From CAZJQT01 sp964604415 (lineage in GTDB: Bacteria > Patescibacteriota > Saccharimonadia > Saccharimonadales > CAZJQT01): a stretch of 24,130 nucleotides of DNA. This document shows positions 14,582 through 23,543 of this stretch, in pieces. Positions within the stretch are counted from its first letter, which is position 1. Every line of letters begins with the position of its first letter. Both the position numbers and the translations under genes were made by a program. The DNA is taken from assembly GCA_964604415.1 (NCBI GenBank), contig CAZRYT010000008.1, positions 1 to 24,130 of the forward strand, given 5' to 3'. A model generated the notes under the pieces. That model was given only the letters and a program-made list of their open reading frames with translations, was not told the origin of the DNA and did no database searches.

Positions 14582-15613
14582 ATGGCCGAAGCAGTCAAGT
14601 TACAGATTGAGAAAATCGTAAACGACATTCTTGGGACTATAGAGCGCGAAAGGGAAAGGGAGATAATTTCCCGCCGTTTTGGGCTGTTTGACCGCAAAGA
14701 AACACTAGAACAGATCGGTGAGCTGTTAGGTATTACCCGCGAACGCGTCCGACAGCTGGAGAAAGCTGTGGTTGCGCGTCTGAAAGCGCAAGCCGGTGAA
14801 GGCAAACTACCGCACTTACAGACGGTTCAAGAGGTTTTTGTAGAGCAAATCAGCCAAATGGGCGATGTTGCCCGTGTTTCTGACTTATCAGCCAAATTAA
14901 CTCCCGAGAACAGCCGCGTTGACCAATCTCGCGTATCTTTCCTTGCCCAACTTAGTCCAAAGCTAGCCGTTATCGATGAAAACGACCAATATTATCACGC
15001 TGTCGGCGTTAAGGGTCTACATGATGAAAAAGCTATCAAGAAATTAGTAGAGAAGATTATAAACGGCATCAAGGCTCTGAAAGAACCTTCAACCATCGAA
15101 GAAGTTGCTAAAGCATCTAATACCGACAACAACCGTCACGCCGCCGCTTTAGCTAGCGTTAGCAAAGAGTTGGCGACCCTTAATGGCCGCTGGGGTCTAA
15201 TGAAATGGCCAATGGTTAATCCTAAGAACATTCGCGATAAAATCTACGTCATCTTAAAAGAGCAGGGCAAGCACATGCACTTCAATGAGATCGCCGCTGC
15301 TATCAAGAAATCTGACTTTAAGCGCAAAGACGTTACTACCCAAGCCATTCATAACGAACTTATCAAAGACAAGCGATTCGTACTAATTGGGCGCGGTATC
15401 TACGCCCTAAAAGAGTGGGGATACGCTAAGGGCACTGTGGCCGATGTTATAACAGAGGTGCTAAAAAAAGCCAAAGAACCTATGCACCGCGATGCTATTG
15501 TCAAAGAAGTGCTTAAGAGCCGCCACGTCAAAGAGACTACAATTTTATTGAATCTACAAGGCAAAGCACAATTCAAGCGCGTTGCTAAAGCTACTTACGC
15601 CCTAGCTGAATAA
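14582..15613 (+). CDS. Sigma-70 region 4 / HARE-HTH fusion regulator
   Basis: A 343-aa protein from the ATG with a strong Shine-Dalgarno; the in-frame ATG at 14546 would add 12 residues but falls at the transcription start. Residues about 28-72 match sigma-70 region 4, the helix-turn-helix that reads -35 boxes (ERERERE, RFGLF, then ETLEQIGELLGITRERVRQLE). Regions 2 and 3 of a sigma factor are absent, so it cannot be a complete sigma factor. Residues about 213-282 match the HARE-HTH domain known from the delta subunit of RNA polymerase (IRDKIYVILKEQGKHMHFNEIA, with RFVLIGRGIYALKEWG). Residues about 285-343 look like a second, diverged copy (VADVITEVLKKAKEPMHRDAIV). I infer an RNA-polymerase-associated or DNA-binding regulator, possibly a general one given its strong promoter. 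Confidence 0.85.
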   Translation: MAEAVKLQIEKIVNDILGTIEREREREIISRRFGLFDRKETLEQIGELLGITRERVRQLEKAVVARLKAQAGEGKLPHLQTVQEVFVEQISQMGDVARVSDLSAKLTPENSRVDQSRVSFLAQLSPKLAVIDENDQYYHAVGVKGLHDEKAIKKLVEKIINGIKALKEPSTIEEVAKASNTDNNRHAAALASVSKELATLNGRWGLMKWPMVNPKNIRDKIYVILKEQGKHMHFNEIAAAIKKSDFKRKDVTTQAIHNELIKDKRFVLIGRGIYALKEWGYAKGTVADVITEVLKKAKEPMHRDAIVKEVLKSRHVKETTILLNLQGKAQFKRVAKATYALAE

Positions 15614-15622
15614 AACAAGCTT

Positions 15623-16483
15623 ATGAGTCCCGAAATTAGACCGGTAGATATTAAGGGAGTTGTTCCGGTCACTGAAGTAACGGCTAGTTTCCCGAATCCA
15701 CTAGAAGACATCGAAGCAATGGAGAAATTGGCTGTCCTGAAAGCAAGAGAAGGGCAGTTAGAAGCCTCTGTTGAGGAGATTATTGATCCATATTACTTAG
15801 GGCTCACCAATGCTGCTCAAGAGCTAATTGAACAACAAGGACCAAAAAGGCTTTATGAATGGGCCAGTACGGACAATAACATCAGTAGCAAGATGTCATT
15901 ACGATTAGAAAAAGATGGATCAAAAACACCGGCCATAAAGGAGTTCAGTGTGGTTACTAAACCTGACAGCGCCAATATCTTTGAAGGGCCCTTATTCAAC
16001 CTTACCATTAGTGCCACCAATCGTCAGATTGAACGCGTTTCTTTAGATGTTGGCCTCGACTATTCTTTGTTATCGAAAATGGGCGGAAGACAAATTAATA
16101 GTTTGATTTATAACGATCTTGGCGTAAACCTATCAATGCTTGACGTTTCTGCTCATACTGATGCCTTTTATAACGATCCAATTAACCCGAGGTGTGTTTT
16201 AGAATGGGACTTCGGCCAAGACCTGCCGCAACTTAGAGTAAGTTATTCAGCCAGGAATATGGTTATATTGATTCCGGGACCAACACGCAAAAAAGTCACC
16301 TCAACTTTTGAATACTCAATCAACCAAAATGTCTTCAGAAACATAACGCCTTACCAAAGACTTAGAAACCGTAAGTGGAACACTCAATACGCCGGAAATG
16401 GTGCAACTGGATCACGACAGATTTCAACCGGCAGGGTCTTGAAGTGTCTACAAGAAACGCTAAGTTTGATTCCACAAAATTAA
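15623..16483 (+). CDS. Hypothetical protein downstream of the sigma4-HARE gene
   Basis: A 286-aa protein of unknown function starting nine bases after the previous stop, so probably in the same transcript. Residues 1 to about 95 are likely helical and acidic (LEDIEAMEKLAVLKAREGQLEASVEEII). Residues about 96-235 alternate hydrophobic and polar residues like beta strands (FNLTISATNRQIERVSLDVGLDY). No signal peptide, membrane segment or catalytic motif is recognisable. The C-terminal part is basic (RNITPYQRLRNRKW). No clear plus-strand terminator follows the stop. Confidence 0.7.
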   Translation: MSPEIRPVDIKGVVPVTEVTASFPNPLEDIEAMEKLAVLKAREGQLEASVEEIIDPYYLGLTNAAQELIEQQGPKRLYEWASTDNNISSKMSLRLEKDGSKTPAIKEFSVVTKPDSANIFEGPLFNLTISATNRQIERVSLDVGLDYSLLSKMGGRQINSLIYNDLGVNLSMLDVSAHTDAFYNDPINPRCVLEWDFGQDLPQLRVSYSARNMVILIPGPTRKKVTSTFEYSINQNVFRNITPYQRLRNRKWNTQYAGNGATGSRQISTGRVLKCLQETLSLIPQN

Positions 16484-17061
16484 TTGTACAAAATACGAAC
16501 AAGGTTAGTGGTTGGCGGCTAAATAGTGGATTATCATGTTTGGTCTTTTTTGCGGGAAACAACAAATGGGCAGGGATTAATAAAATAAAAAACAAAAATG
16601 TGCAGAGCACATAGAAAAGCGGGTGGATAGAACGAAGTAGAGCATCAAACACAAACATACACATGACGTCGCACAATGTATATTTTGCGACTCGTTATTA
16701 ATTTCAATAGATGACAAGCATTACCTCTGCTACAGGGGACTTTGCGGCTGTTGCTGCATATAAATGCATTTGTTTGTAACACTGCACTAACATCACAATG
16801 CATACCTAGTGTTTAGTGTTCTATAGCTGCTATGCTGCTGGCTGTGACATTCCACACAGCCATAGACTTTTCCACAACCATGTCGTGAAATCATTTGCTT
16901 TTTCACGCTTTTCATATTGTTTTATTGTTTCCTCTCCTGCTCTATCTATTATTAATAATTTTGACTTTTCCCTTTTTATGTATGTTAGTATAGTTTTTTA
17001 ACAAAGTATGATCATTATTAAAACTGAACATATTACGAACTAATGGGGTAGAGTGGTGGTG
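16484..17061. other. Gene-free convergent junction with several perfect hairpins
   Basis: No convincing gene lies in these 578 bp between convergent units. Perfect inverted repeats are CGTGAAA/TTTCACG (16884-16890/16901-16907), GGCTGTG/CACAGCC (16840-16846/16855-16861), GTCGCA/TGCGAC (16668-16673/16686-16691) and ATGCATT/AATGCAT (16764-16770/16797-16803). A further hairpin at 16724-16738 contains one T-G pair on the plus strand. A minus-strand terminator lies at 16581-16612. The region may be a long structured 3' end of the dcw transcript or a separate RNA gene. No strong promoter is visible on either strand. Confidence 0.5.
16581..16612 (-). terminator. Rho-independent terminator, probable end of the dcw transcript
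   Basis: On the minus strand ATGTGC-TCT-GCACAT (16612-16598) is a 6-bp hairpin followed by TTTTGTTTTTTATTTTA. In plus orientation no T tract follows. It lies about 450 nt past the end of ftsQ, so either the operon has a long 3' region or a separate RNA ends here. Confidence 0.65.
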
Positions 17062-17955
17062 TTACTTGTAAAATACTTTTTCTGGAATACGTATGTCTAC
17101 ATACTCGGCTGGTGTCTGATGGGTGGCGTCCAGTTTAGCTTTAACAGCTAGATATGCCCCGACAGATTGTCTGGCGTCGCTAATAACACTGAACTTAAGA
17201 TAGTACCCCTGCCCTGTCAGTTTGACGTCAACCTCATCGGCTTCATTGGCAGATAGATTAACTGAGGCTATAGGCAATTTAGCGACTAATAATTCAGCAT
17301 TTAGCTGTCTAATAAAATCAACTTCACTCCTTGGTAAAAGAGTTTTGCCAACCGAAGCACTCAAGCCAGAATAATCCTGCACGACAGGCATGGTTGGCAA
17401 GTTATGGCCGATTACATTATTAGTCTGGGCAAGCGCTTTGCCATCTTCGTCGAGGTAGAAGGAACCATTGGGGCTAATAAGCTGCATGACGGGCTTAGCA
17501 GCAGTTAGTCGAATACTCACACCTTGACCAATCAGTGACAGGTTGATTTGAACTTTGGTAATCTCAGGAAACTGATCATATATGTCTTGGGTCATCTGAG
17601 CTGACTTAACTGTTATTTTATTGCGGTTTAATAAACTTTCTTGCCAAAGTTCGTTGAGAGCCGTTTGATATTTTGCCGGTGGCTGAGTGATTGTCCCAGG
17701 TTGTTTGTCCAAGATTAGGGTGGGGCTGCCACTTAGCCACAGGCTGTAGAACATTATTAGCAAGACAATTGCCCCAACTACAAAAACTATATACTTGTTA
17801 CTTTTTGGGCTCGAGTTACGTTTGGCCGGCTGGGAGTTATTGTTTGCTATGGGGCTAGGAGCCCGGTTGGCCTGGTAAGAATAGACTTGGGGTCTGCCAA
17901 TGTCAGCAATAGGCTGTCTGGGGCGGTTGTCGTGCCTCGGTTTACGCTTAAACAT
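17062..17955 (-). CDS. ftsQ: Cell division protein FtsQ/DivIB
   Basis: A 297-aa bitopic membrane protein of the divisome that links early and late division proteins. Residues 1-53 form a basic, proline-rich cytoplasmic tail. One transmembrane helix spans about 53-75 (YIVFVVGAIVLLIMFYSLWL). The outer part begins with a POTRA-like segment (ITKVQINLSLIGQGVSIRL) and ends with AEYVDIRIPEKVFYK, like the typical FtsQ end with YVDLR. Sequence similarity in this family is low, so the call also rests on size, topology and position directly after murG. Its ATG shares one base with the murG stop (TGATG), giving translational coupling. Confidence 0.88.
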   Translation of the reverse strand: MFKRKPRHDNRPRQPIADIGRPQVYSYQANRAPSPIANNNSQPAKRNSSPKSNKYIVFVVGAIVLLIMFYSLWLSGSPTLILDKQPGTITQPPAKYQTALNELWQESLLNRNKITVKSAQMTQDIYDQFPEITKVQINLSLIGQGVSIRLTAAKPVMQLISPNGSFYLDEDGKALAQTNNVIGHNLPTMPVVQDYSGLSASVGKTLLPRSEVDFIRQLNAELLVAKLPIASVNLSANEADEVDVKLTGQGYYLKFSVISDARQSVGAYLAVKAKLDATHQTPAEYVDIRIPEKVFYK

Positions 17956-19103
17956 CAGGCTTGTTGGTTGCCCTTAGCGATACTTAATAATAGTTTTGCA
18001 AGCTTTGAGGCCGCATCTGCAGGTGTCATAGACCTAAGTTTATTAGCTAGTTGCAGGCGCTCGCCTGCATTGTCTAGTAATTGTCTGATTTTGGTTTCTA
18101 GATCAGCCGCTAGTTTGTCTTCGTCAACGACTACAGCGGCTTTGGACTGCGCCAGCAAACTAGCATTAACCGTCTGGTGGCCACCGGTTAGGTCAGGATT
18201 CGGCACCACTATGCAAGCTTTGCCTTGGACCCCAAGCTCAGCTAGAGTGTTGGCCCCTGCCCTAGTGACAACAACATCGGCGGCTCCAGTATACTCAAAC
18301 ATGGGCGTTAAGAACTCCAGGATTTTCAAACGATCATGCTTATAACCTTGCCAATCTTCCAGTTTGCCCTTGCCTACCTGATGAACAACTTCCATCTTCG
18401 GATAGTCTTCTAATATACTCTTTACTGCCCTAGCCACGGCTTTGTTGAGCCGACTAGCACCGAGACTGCCACCAGTTATTAGCAAGAGTGGCTCATCACT
18501 GCCAAGACCTAGATTAGTTTTGTATTCAGCCTGAAGCTTCGCGTCAACAGGTTGATAATCGCGACTAACAACCACCCCAACTTGCTGCGTTTTGGACTTT
18601 GGATAAGGATAATTACTGGTTGCTAAGGCCGTAGCGTGGACTCGCGCCCAGTGGCTCACCAGACGGTTAGCTAGCCCGGGCAAAGCATCGGAATCGTGCG
18701 TAACAAAAGGTATCCTGAGCAAAGCGGCACTGAGCCCAACTGGCACGCCCACAAAACCACCTTTCAGAAAAATTACATCTGGTCTTAGCCTAAGTAGTAA
18801 CCAAAAAGCCTGAACTGAGCCAAATAAAAACAAGAATAAATCACGCAAATTTAGCAGATTGGTCTTTATATCAAAGACATGCACCAGCCAACTGCGGTTA
18901 TGATAGCGTCGAAACTTACCGGCAAAAATCTTGTATTTGTAATCAAACAGGTCGTCTGCAGCCGTCATTGACGCAAACTTGCTACCAAGCTCACCGATAT
19001 AAATTATCTGTGCATCAGGCTGGTTTTGCTTTAGTTCATGGGCGAGGGTTATTAGCGGCGTAATATGGCCGCCGGTTCCGCCGCCAGTCAAGACTATTTT
19101 CAT
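17955..19103 (-). CDS. murG: MurG, lipid II-forming GlcNAc transferase
   Basis: A 382-aa GT28-family glycosyltransferase at the inner face of the membrane. It adds GlcNAc from UDP-GlcNAc to lipid I, making lipid II. The N-terminal glycine loop LTGGGTGGHITPLI (residues 5-18, with H13) and the second loop ITGGSLGASRLN are intact, and the donor-site block VVTRAGANTLAELG is present. A strong Shine-Dalgarno (GGAAGGG) sits just before the ATG. The first 68 nt, which encode the glycine loop, overlap the end of ftsW in another frame. The stop overlaps the ftsQ start by one base. Confidence 0.97.
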   Translation of the reverse strand: MKIVLTGGGTGGHITPLITLAHELKQNQPDAQIIYIGELGSKFASMTAADDLFDYKYKIFAGKFRRYHNRSWLVHVFDIKTNLLNLRDLFLFLFGSVQAFWLLLRLRPDVIFLKGGFVGVPVGLSAALLRIPFVTHDSDALPGLANRLVSHWARVHATALATSNYPYPKSKTQQVGVVVSRDYQPVDAKLQAEYKTNLGLGSDEPLLLITGGSLGASRLNKAVARAVKSILEDYPKMEVVHQVGKGKLEDWQGYKHDRLKILEFLTPMFEYTGAADVVVTRAGANTLAELGVQGKACIVVPNPDLTGGHQTVNASLLAQSKAAVVVDEDKLAADLETKIRQLLDNAGERLQLANKLRSMTPADAASKLAKLLLSIAKGNQQA

Positions 19104-20268
19104 TACCCTTCCCTTCTAAGTTTATTTTACCGCCTAAAGCCGTGTAACGTGAAATCTGAAAAACCAAGCCAACAGCCGCCGTTACAAAGACCACGCTTGT
19201 GCCACCATAACTAACAAACGGCAAGGTTATACCTTTAAGCGGCAACAAGCCAAGCATAGCACCGATGTTAATCATGGCTTGGGTACTAAGCCAGGCTAGC
19301 ACACCAGCTACTAGCAGTCGAGAGAAATAATCAGGTGCTCTCTCCATAACGTTTTTTATCCGGGCAAACAGAGCAATCAGTAAGCCAAGAAAACCGATCA
19401 TGCCCACAAAGCCGAACTTCTCTCCCATGATGGCAAAGATCGAGTCATTGGCGGCCTCAGGCTGGTAGCCGTAAGCTTGAGCACCGCGTGCCAGACCTTT
19501 GCCTATCAAGCCACCGGAGCCAATACCGATTATAGCCTGGCAAGTTTGATAGCCTGTGCCTAGACAATCACTTTCAGGATGCAGGAAAGTCAGCAGACGT
19601 TCACGTCGGTAAGCACTACTGGAAATAGCTAAGACAGTGCCGATAAGCACGATACCGCCCAGCATAGCCACGCGTTTCAAGGGTAAGCCAGCTACAAAGC
19701 ACATGGCTGCCATCATGATCACAATTACGCCTGTTGAGCCCAGATCGCTCTGCAGCCCAGCTACAACGACGCCGACTAATCCAAGCGCAATTAGCATTGG
19801 CTTTAGGGTTAGATTGGTGTTGCTAATTGTTCGGTCGCGTAATCTATCCGCCAAGAGTGCGGCTAGCCAAATTAATAGCGCAAATTTTATGAGTTCAACC
19901 GCCTGAAAAGATAAACCACCAATTTGCACCCATCTGTAGGCACCATTGACACGCTCGCCAAACAATCTGACCGCCACCGCGGCTACAACAGCGGCTACAA
20001 TCAGTGGTTTTTGCATGCGGCGCCAAAAAGATATAGGAATTTGCGAAGTTATCAAAAACGCACCGACACCTAGCAGAATGGCAATCACCTGTTTGCCGAC
20101 GTAGTAGTTATCACTGACGTGTTTCTGAGCCGCTAGACCAGGACTGATTGCGTAGACAACTACCAGGCCAATAACTAGCAGGATTGAAGCCAATACAACT
20201 AAGGTGTAATCAGGCCGGTGTCGGCGTTGTCCGATGCTTGATGAAGCTAGTGATTGACGTGAACGCAT
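19036..20268 (-). CDS. ftsW: FtsW, SEDS peptidoglycan glycosyltransferase
   Basis: A 410-aa polytopic membrane protein of the SEDS family that polymerises lipid II at the septum together with FtsI. About ten hydrophobic segments are visible, starting with YTLVVLASILLVIGLVVVYA. The signature regions are present: QPEAANDSIFAIMGEKFGFVG, and GLLPLKGITLPFVSYGGTS near the C-terminus. A basic N-terminal tail precedes the first helix. The ATG is one base after the mraY stop. The last 22 codons run into murG and encode a basic Arg/Pro/Asn-rich tail (DWRRNRRPYYAANNPRP). FtsW rather than RodA is chosen because of the dcw context. Confidence 0.95.
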   Translation of the reverse strand: MRSRQSLASSSIGQRRHRPDYTLVVLASILLVIGLVVVYAISPGLAAQKHVSDNYYVGKQVIAILLGVGAFLITSQIPISFWRRMQKPLIVAAVVAAVAVRLFGERVNGAYRWVQIGGLSFQAVELIKFALLIWLAALLADRLRDRTISNTNLTLKPMLIALGLVGVVVAGLQSDLGSTGVIVIMMAAMCFVAGLPLKRVAMLGGIVLIGTVLAISSSAYRRERLLTFLHPESDCLGTGYQTCQAIIGIGSGGLIGKGLARGAQAYGYQPEAANDSIFAIMGEKFGFVGMIGFLGLLIALFARIKNVMERAPDYFSRLLVAGVLAWLSTQAMINIGAMLGLLPLKGITLPFVSYGGTSVVFVTAAVGLVFQISRYTALGGKINLEGKGNENSLDWRRNRRPYYAANNPRP

Positions 20269-20269
20269 A

Positions 20270-21310
20270 TCAGCGCTTCCCTAATAAGAACAATACCAGA
20301 CCCAAAACACCAGCAACTTGGGCGATGATCCAAAAACGCATAGTGACTTTTGTTTCCGGCCAACCGACTGCTTCAAAGTGGTGGTGGATAGGTGCAATTC
20401 TAAAAATCTTCTTGCCATGGCGCAGTTTTTTAGATGATATCTGTAGTAAAACTGAGCCAGCTTCGGCCACAAAAACGGCTGCAATGATCGGGAGTAAAAC
20501 TACAGTATCAGTTAGCATCGCCACCACGCCTAAGGCTGTGCCTAGTGCAAACGAGCCAACATCGCCCATAAAAAACCTAGCCGGAAAAATATTGAACCAA
20601 GTATAGCTAAGCAAAGCACCGACTATACTCAGACAAAAGCCAGCTACACCGTAGCGGTGTTCAATAAAGGCTATTACCGCATAAACACCGAAGGCAATCG
20701 AAGCCAGACCACCAGCTAGACCGTCCAGTCCATCGCTGATATTAACGGCATTGGCAGTCGCCACCACTACCAGCACAAACAAAGGCACTATCAACCAGCC
20801 TAATGTCAGCTGTCCAAGCCATGGCACAAAAATACTGTGCACTTCGAGTTTATAGTAGAAAAACCAACCGCCGACTAAGGCCACAGCTGTCGTTAGCAAT
20901 AGCTTGAGCTTGAAAGGCAGCCCGGCTGTTCCCTTGCCTGAGCCGCGGATATTTATTATGTCATCAGCTAAGCCAATCAAACCAGCGCCGGCTAGTGCCG
21001 CCAACGGTAACCAAGTTTCTGACCGGCTGAGGTTGAATAACAGAGTTACGATACCAACTGACAGCACAAACAGGCCGCCAGCCATGGTTGGGATAAGTCG
21101 CTTGTGTTTACCAGCGTGAAGCAAGTTAAAGACTTTGGCGACTTCACCGGTTATGGCATTCTGACGAGGTTTTTTCCACCATTCATAGTGGTATGCCAGC
21201 GTGGTATAGAGCGGAGTTATCAGCATGCTGATCAAAAAGCTAAGACATGCCAGTAGCAGGATTCTAGCGATAGTGTTGGTTTGAACGATAATGTTTATTG
21301 TGTGCTGCAT
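20270..21310 (-). CDS. mraY: MraY, phospho-MurNAc-pentapeptide translocase
   Basis: A 346-aa integral membrane enzyme that joins UDP-MurNAc-pentapeptide to undecaprenyl phosphate, forming lipid I. The catalytic motifs are intact: D116-D117 in GLADDIINI, NISDGLDGLAGG with D193 and D196, FFMGD with D250, and the His triad 309-311 in PIHHHFEAVGW. About ten membrane segments span the protein. AGGG lies about ten bases before the ATG. It follows ftsI after 15 bp and precedes ftsW by one base. TATAAT at 21330-21325, formed in part by the ftsI stop codon, may be an internal promoter. Confidence 0.97.
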   Translation of the reverse strand: MQHTINIIVQTNTIARILLLACLSFLISMLITPLYTTLAYHYEWWKKPRQNAITGEVAKVFNLLHAGKHKRLIPTMAGGLFVLSVGIVTLLFNLSRSETWLPLAALAGAGLIGLADDIINIRGSGKGTAGLPFKLKLLLTTAVALVGGWFFYYKLEVHSIFVPWLGQLTLGWLIVPLFVLVVVATANAVNISDGLDGLAGGLASIAFGVYAVIAFIEHRYGVAGFCLSIVGALLSYTWFNIFPARFFMGDVGSFALGTALGVVAMLTDTVVLLPIIAAVFVAEAGSVLLQISSKKLRHGKKIFRIAPIHHHFEAVGWPETKVTMRFWIIAQVAGVLGLVLFLLGKR

Positions 21311-21325
21311 TAGTGTTTCCCTACA

Positions 21326-23098
21326 TTATACCTTAGGTTTCACGCCGTAGTTATTGATAAGCAAATCAACTAAATGACCAAATATCGGCGCGGCTGCTTT
21401 AGAGCCGGCGTAGCCAGCAATTTTGGGCTGATCAACCCGCACCACTATGACGTACTGCGGCTTATTGCCACCAACAAAGCCCATGAACATACCATTGAAA
21501 ACATCGTCATAATATCCACCGGTGGGTTTTGCCACTTGGGCCGTGCCGGTCTTGCCGCCTATGGCATAACTTGGGTTAGGTCGACTCATACCATAGATCG
21601 GCCAGTTTTTATTGATAACGTTTTCCATTAGCCCCACAATGTCAGCCCCGACTGCTTCTTTAACAACGTTCTTTCTGACTACGACTGGTTGTTGAACATC
21701 TTGACTACCATCGGCATTAACGTAGGCATCAACCAGATGTGGTTTATAGTAGGTGCCGCCGTTTACCACACTTGATAGGGCAGCTGCGAGCTGCAATGGC
21801 GTTGTGCTCATGCCTTGGCCAAAGGCGGTGTTAGCGTATTGAAGATTTAAGGCTGAGCCTTTTATTGGGTCTGGGATAGAACCGCCAGATTCATAACCTT
21901 GTTCAATGCCAGTTAATTGGCCGAAACCGTAATGATTAACCATGTAGTCATGCCAGGCTACTCGGGCCTTTTGGTTGATTTGACCACCGCCCATTTGCAT
22001 CAATAACCAAGTAGCACCGGTGTTGAGTGATAGCTGTAAAATGTCAGCGACGCTACGTGTGCCTGGACCGCCGTCTTCTTCGATATTCGTGATCTTATAA
22101 CCATCAACTGTAAATTGGCTGGGGTCATAATAGGTGGTATTGTCATTGACCACACCTTGATCCAAAGCACTAGCGGCTGTTAATGGCTTCATAACTGAAC
22201 CAATCTCTAGCGGCGCACTAACAACGGCGTTACTAAAGACATTGGCGTTGTCTACTTTGTAATATTCAGCCGGATTATAGGTTGGGTAATTAGCCATAGC
22301 CTTAATGGCGCCGGTTGTTGTATCCATGATCAAAGCTCCACCCGATGATGATTTGGCGTGGTCTAAGCCACTCTTTAGGATGTCCTCTAATTGCGACTGC
22401 AAACCAATATCAATTGTTAATACCACGTCTCTGCCGGCTATAGGATCTTGAATTAAATTATCCTTATTGGCCGCCAATGGCACACCACTGGCGTCAGTAA
22501 TAGCTTTGAGCTGGCCGGGTTTGCCTTTTAGGGTTGGCTCCAGGGCTTGTTCTATCCCATATGTACCGATACCATCATCGTTAACATAACCCAGTAATTG
22601 AGACGCCAAAGAGCCTTGAGGATAAGTACGGTAGTTTACAGGTTGAGCTCCCACGCCTTTTAGCTTCAAGTTAATGATAGCGTCTCTTTGGTCGGTGCTA
22701 ATTTTCTTGGCTAAGATTTGATAGCGGCTGCCGGCTGTGGTCATCTTATCCTGATAATCCTTAGCATCACCGCCAATGACCTTTTGGATCTGCACGGCTG
22801 AGTTACTTGGATTGACGACAAATTTAGAGTCAGCGTACAAGGTGTAGCGAACCTCGTTGAGTACTATTGGCGTAACTTTGTCACCATAATGGGCAGAGAT
22901 GCCGCCGCGCTCGGCTGGGATTTCATATTGTTTGAGTTGGCTGGACAAGGCTGCTTTTTCGTAATAATCATGTCTGATAACCTGCAAGTAAAATAACCTA
23001 ACGGCAAAAATAGCCATAATTAATAACAGTCCGCTGTACCACCAGCGGATTCGGGAGTTTGTACTTATAATTGGCACATTAGGCCGGTTGGGCCTCAT
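21326..23098 (-). CDS. ftsI: FtsI, class B penicillin-binding protein (septal transpeptidase)
   Basis: A 590-aa membrane-anchored transpeptidase that cross-links septal peptidoglycan. A single transmembrane helix lies at about 19-38 (WYSGLLLIMAIFAVRLFYLQ). The pedestal domain has the RGGIS block and SQLLGYVNDDGIGTYGIEQ. The transpeptidase motifs are GSVMK with nucleophile Ser301 and Lys304, SLN in QLSLNTGA, and KTG at 516-518 (GGKTGTAQV). No PASTA domains are present. AAGGGG precedes the ATG as a Shine-Dalgarno. It sits between ftsL (20-bp gap) and mraY, as expected for this cluster. Confidence 0.96.
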   Translation of the reverse strand: MRPNRPNVPIISTNSRIRWWYSGLLLIMAIFAVRLFYLQVIRHDYYEKAALSSQLKQYEIPAERGGISAHYGDKVTPIVLNEVRYTLYADSKFVVNPSNSAVQIQKVIGGDAKDYQDKMTTAGSRYQILAKKISTDQRDAIINLKLKGVGAQPVNYRTYPQGSLASQLLGYVNDDGIGTYGIEQALEPTLKGKPGQLKAITDASGVPLAANKDNLIQDPIAGRDVVLTIDIGLQSQLEDILKSGLDHAKSSSGGALIMDTTTGAIKAMANYPTYNPAEYYKVDNANVFSNAVVSAPLEIGSVMKPLTAASALDQGVVNDNTTYYDPSQFTVDGYKITNIEEDGGPGTRSVADILQLSLNTGATWLLMQMGGGQINQKARVAWHDYMVNHYGFGQLTGIEQGYESGGSIPDPIKGSALNLQYANTAFGQGMSTTPLQLAAALSSVVNGGTYYKPHLVDAYVNADGSQDVQQPVVVRKNVVKEAVGADIVGLMENVINKNWPIYGMSRPNPSYAIGGKTGTAQVAKPTGGYYDDVFNGMFMGFVGGNKPQYVIVVRVDQPKIAGYAGSKAAAPIFGHLVDLLINNYGVKPKV

Positions 23099-23118
23099 GA
23101 GTCCCCTTCTGTTATGTT

Positions 23119-23466
23119 TTAATTCTGAACGCTATCACTTGCCGACAATGAGACTAAAGCTTTAGCCGTGTCACTATTTTTGACTCTTTCGAGTGATTGC
23201 AAACGTGCCGCGCTGACCTCCAGGTCATTGTGCTCGGTCTTAAGCTGCGATTGCGCAGCCCTTAGGTCATTAATCTTATAGCTAAGGGCATTAGTTTTGG
23301 TCACTTGCGTCAGATACAAAAGTCCCAACAAGCACGCCAAAATCACCAGCATAATGGTGTTGCTAACTGGCCCCAAAGCACGCTTTTGGGTTCTAAAACC
23401 AGTTGTATTTTGTTGGCTAGTGGCAAAGCGCTGTCTGCCGATAGCTAGAGAACTTGAGTATGTCAT
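23119..23466 (-). CDS. ftsL: FtsL-like septum formation protein
   Basis: A 115-aa bitopic protein. The cytoplasmic tail is basic (about 1-35), one transmembrane helix covers about 36-56 (SNTIMLVILACLLGLLYLTQ), and the rest is a heptad-rich coiled coil (YKINDLRAAQSQLKTEHNDL). This topology and its place between rsmH and ftsI identify FtsL, which forms a complex with FtsQ and FtsB to activate FtsW/FtsI. FtsL sequences diverge strongly, so the call depends on context. AAAGG is 11 bases before the ATG. Confidence 0.85.
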   Translation of the reverse strand: MTYSSSLAIGRQRFATSQQNTTGFRTQKRALGPVSNTIMLVILACLLGLLYLTQVTKTNALSYKINDLRAAQSQLKTEHNDLEVSAARLQSLERVKNSDTAKALVSLSASDSVQN

Positions 23467-23543
23467 GTTTGTTTTGGCCTTTCTTTTTATTTTGGGGCTG
23501 TCAGCGCCCGGATTGCTCCAGACGCTAGTCTAGCCCACCAAGG

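Noticed and set aside
16375..16614. Plus-strand 79-codon ORF overlapping the end of the hypothetical gene at 15623
   Set aside because: It is an out-of-frame shadow with unremarkable composition; it would overlap the longer gene by over 100 nt.
16868..16876. TTTTCCACA as a DnaA box and the junction as a replication origin
   Set aside because: A single relaxed match with no cluster, no AT-rich unwinding repeats and no dnaA/dnaN nearby.
16816..17001. Plus-strand 61-codon ORF in the convergent junction
   Set aside because: Composition is Phe/Ser/Cys-rich like translated AT-rich noncoding DNA, it overlaps the perfect hairpins and has no ribosome site.
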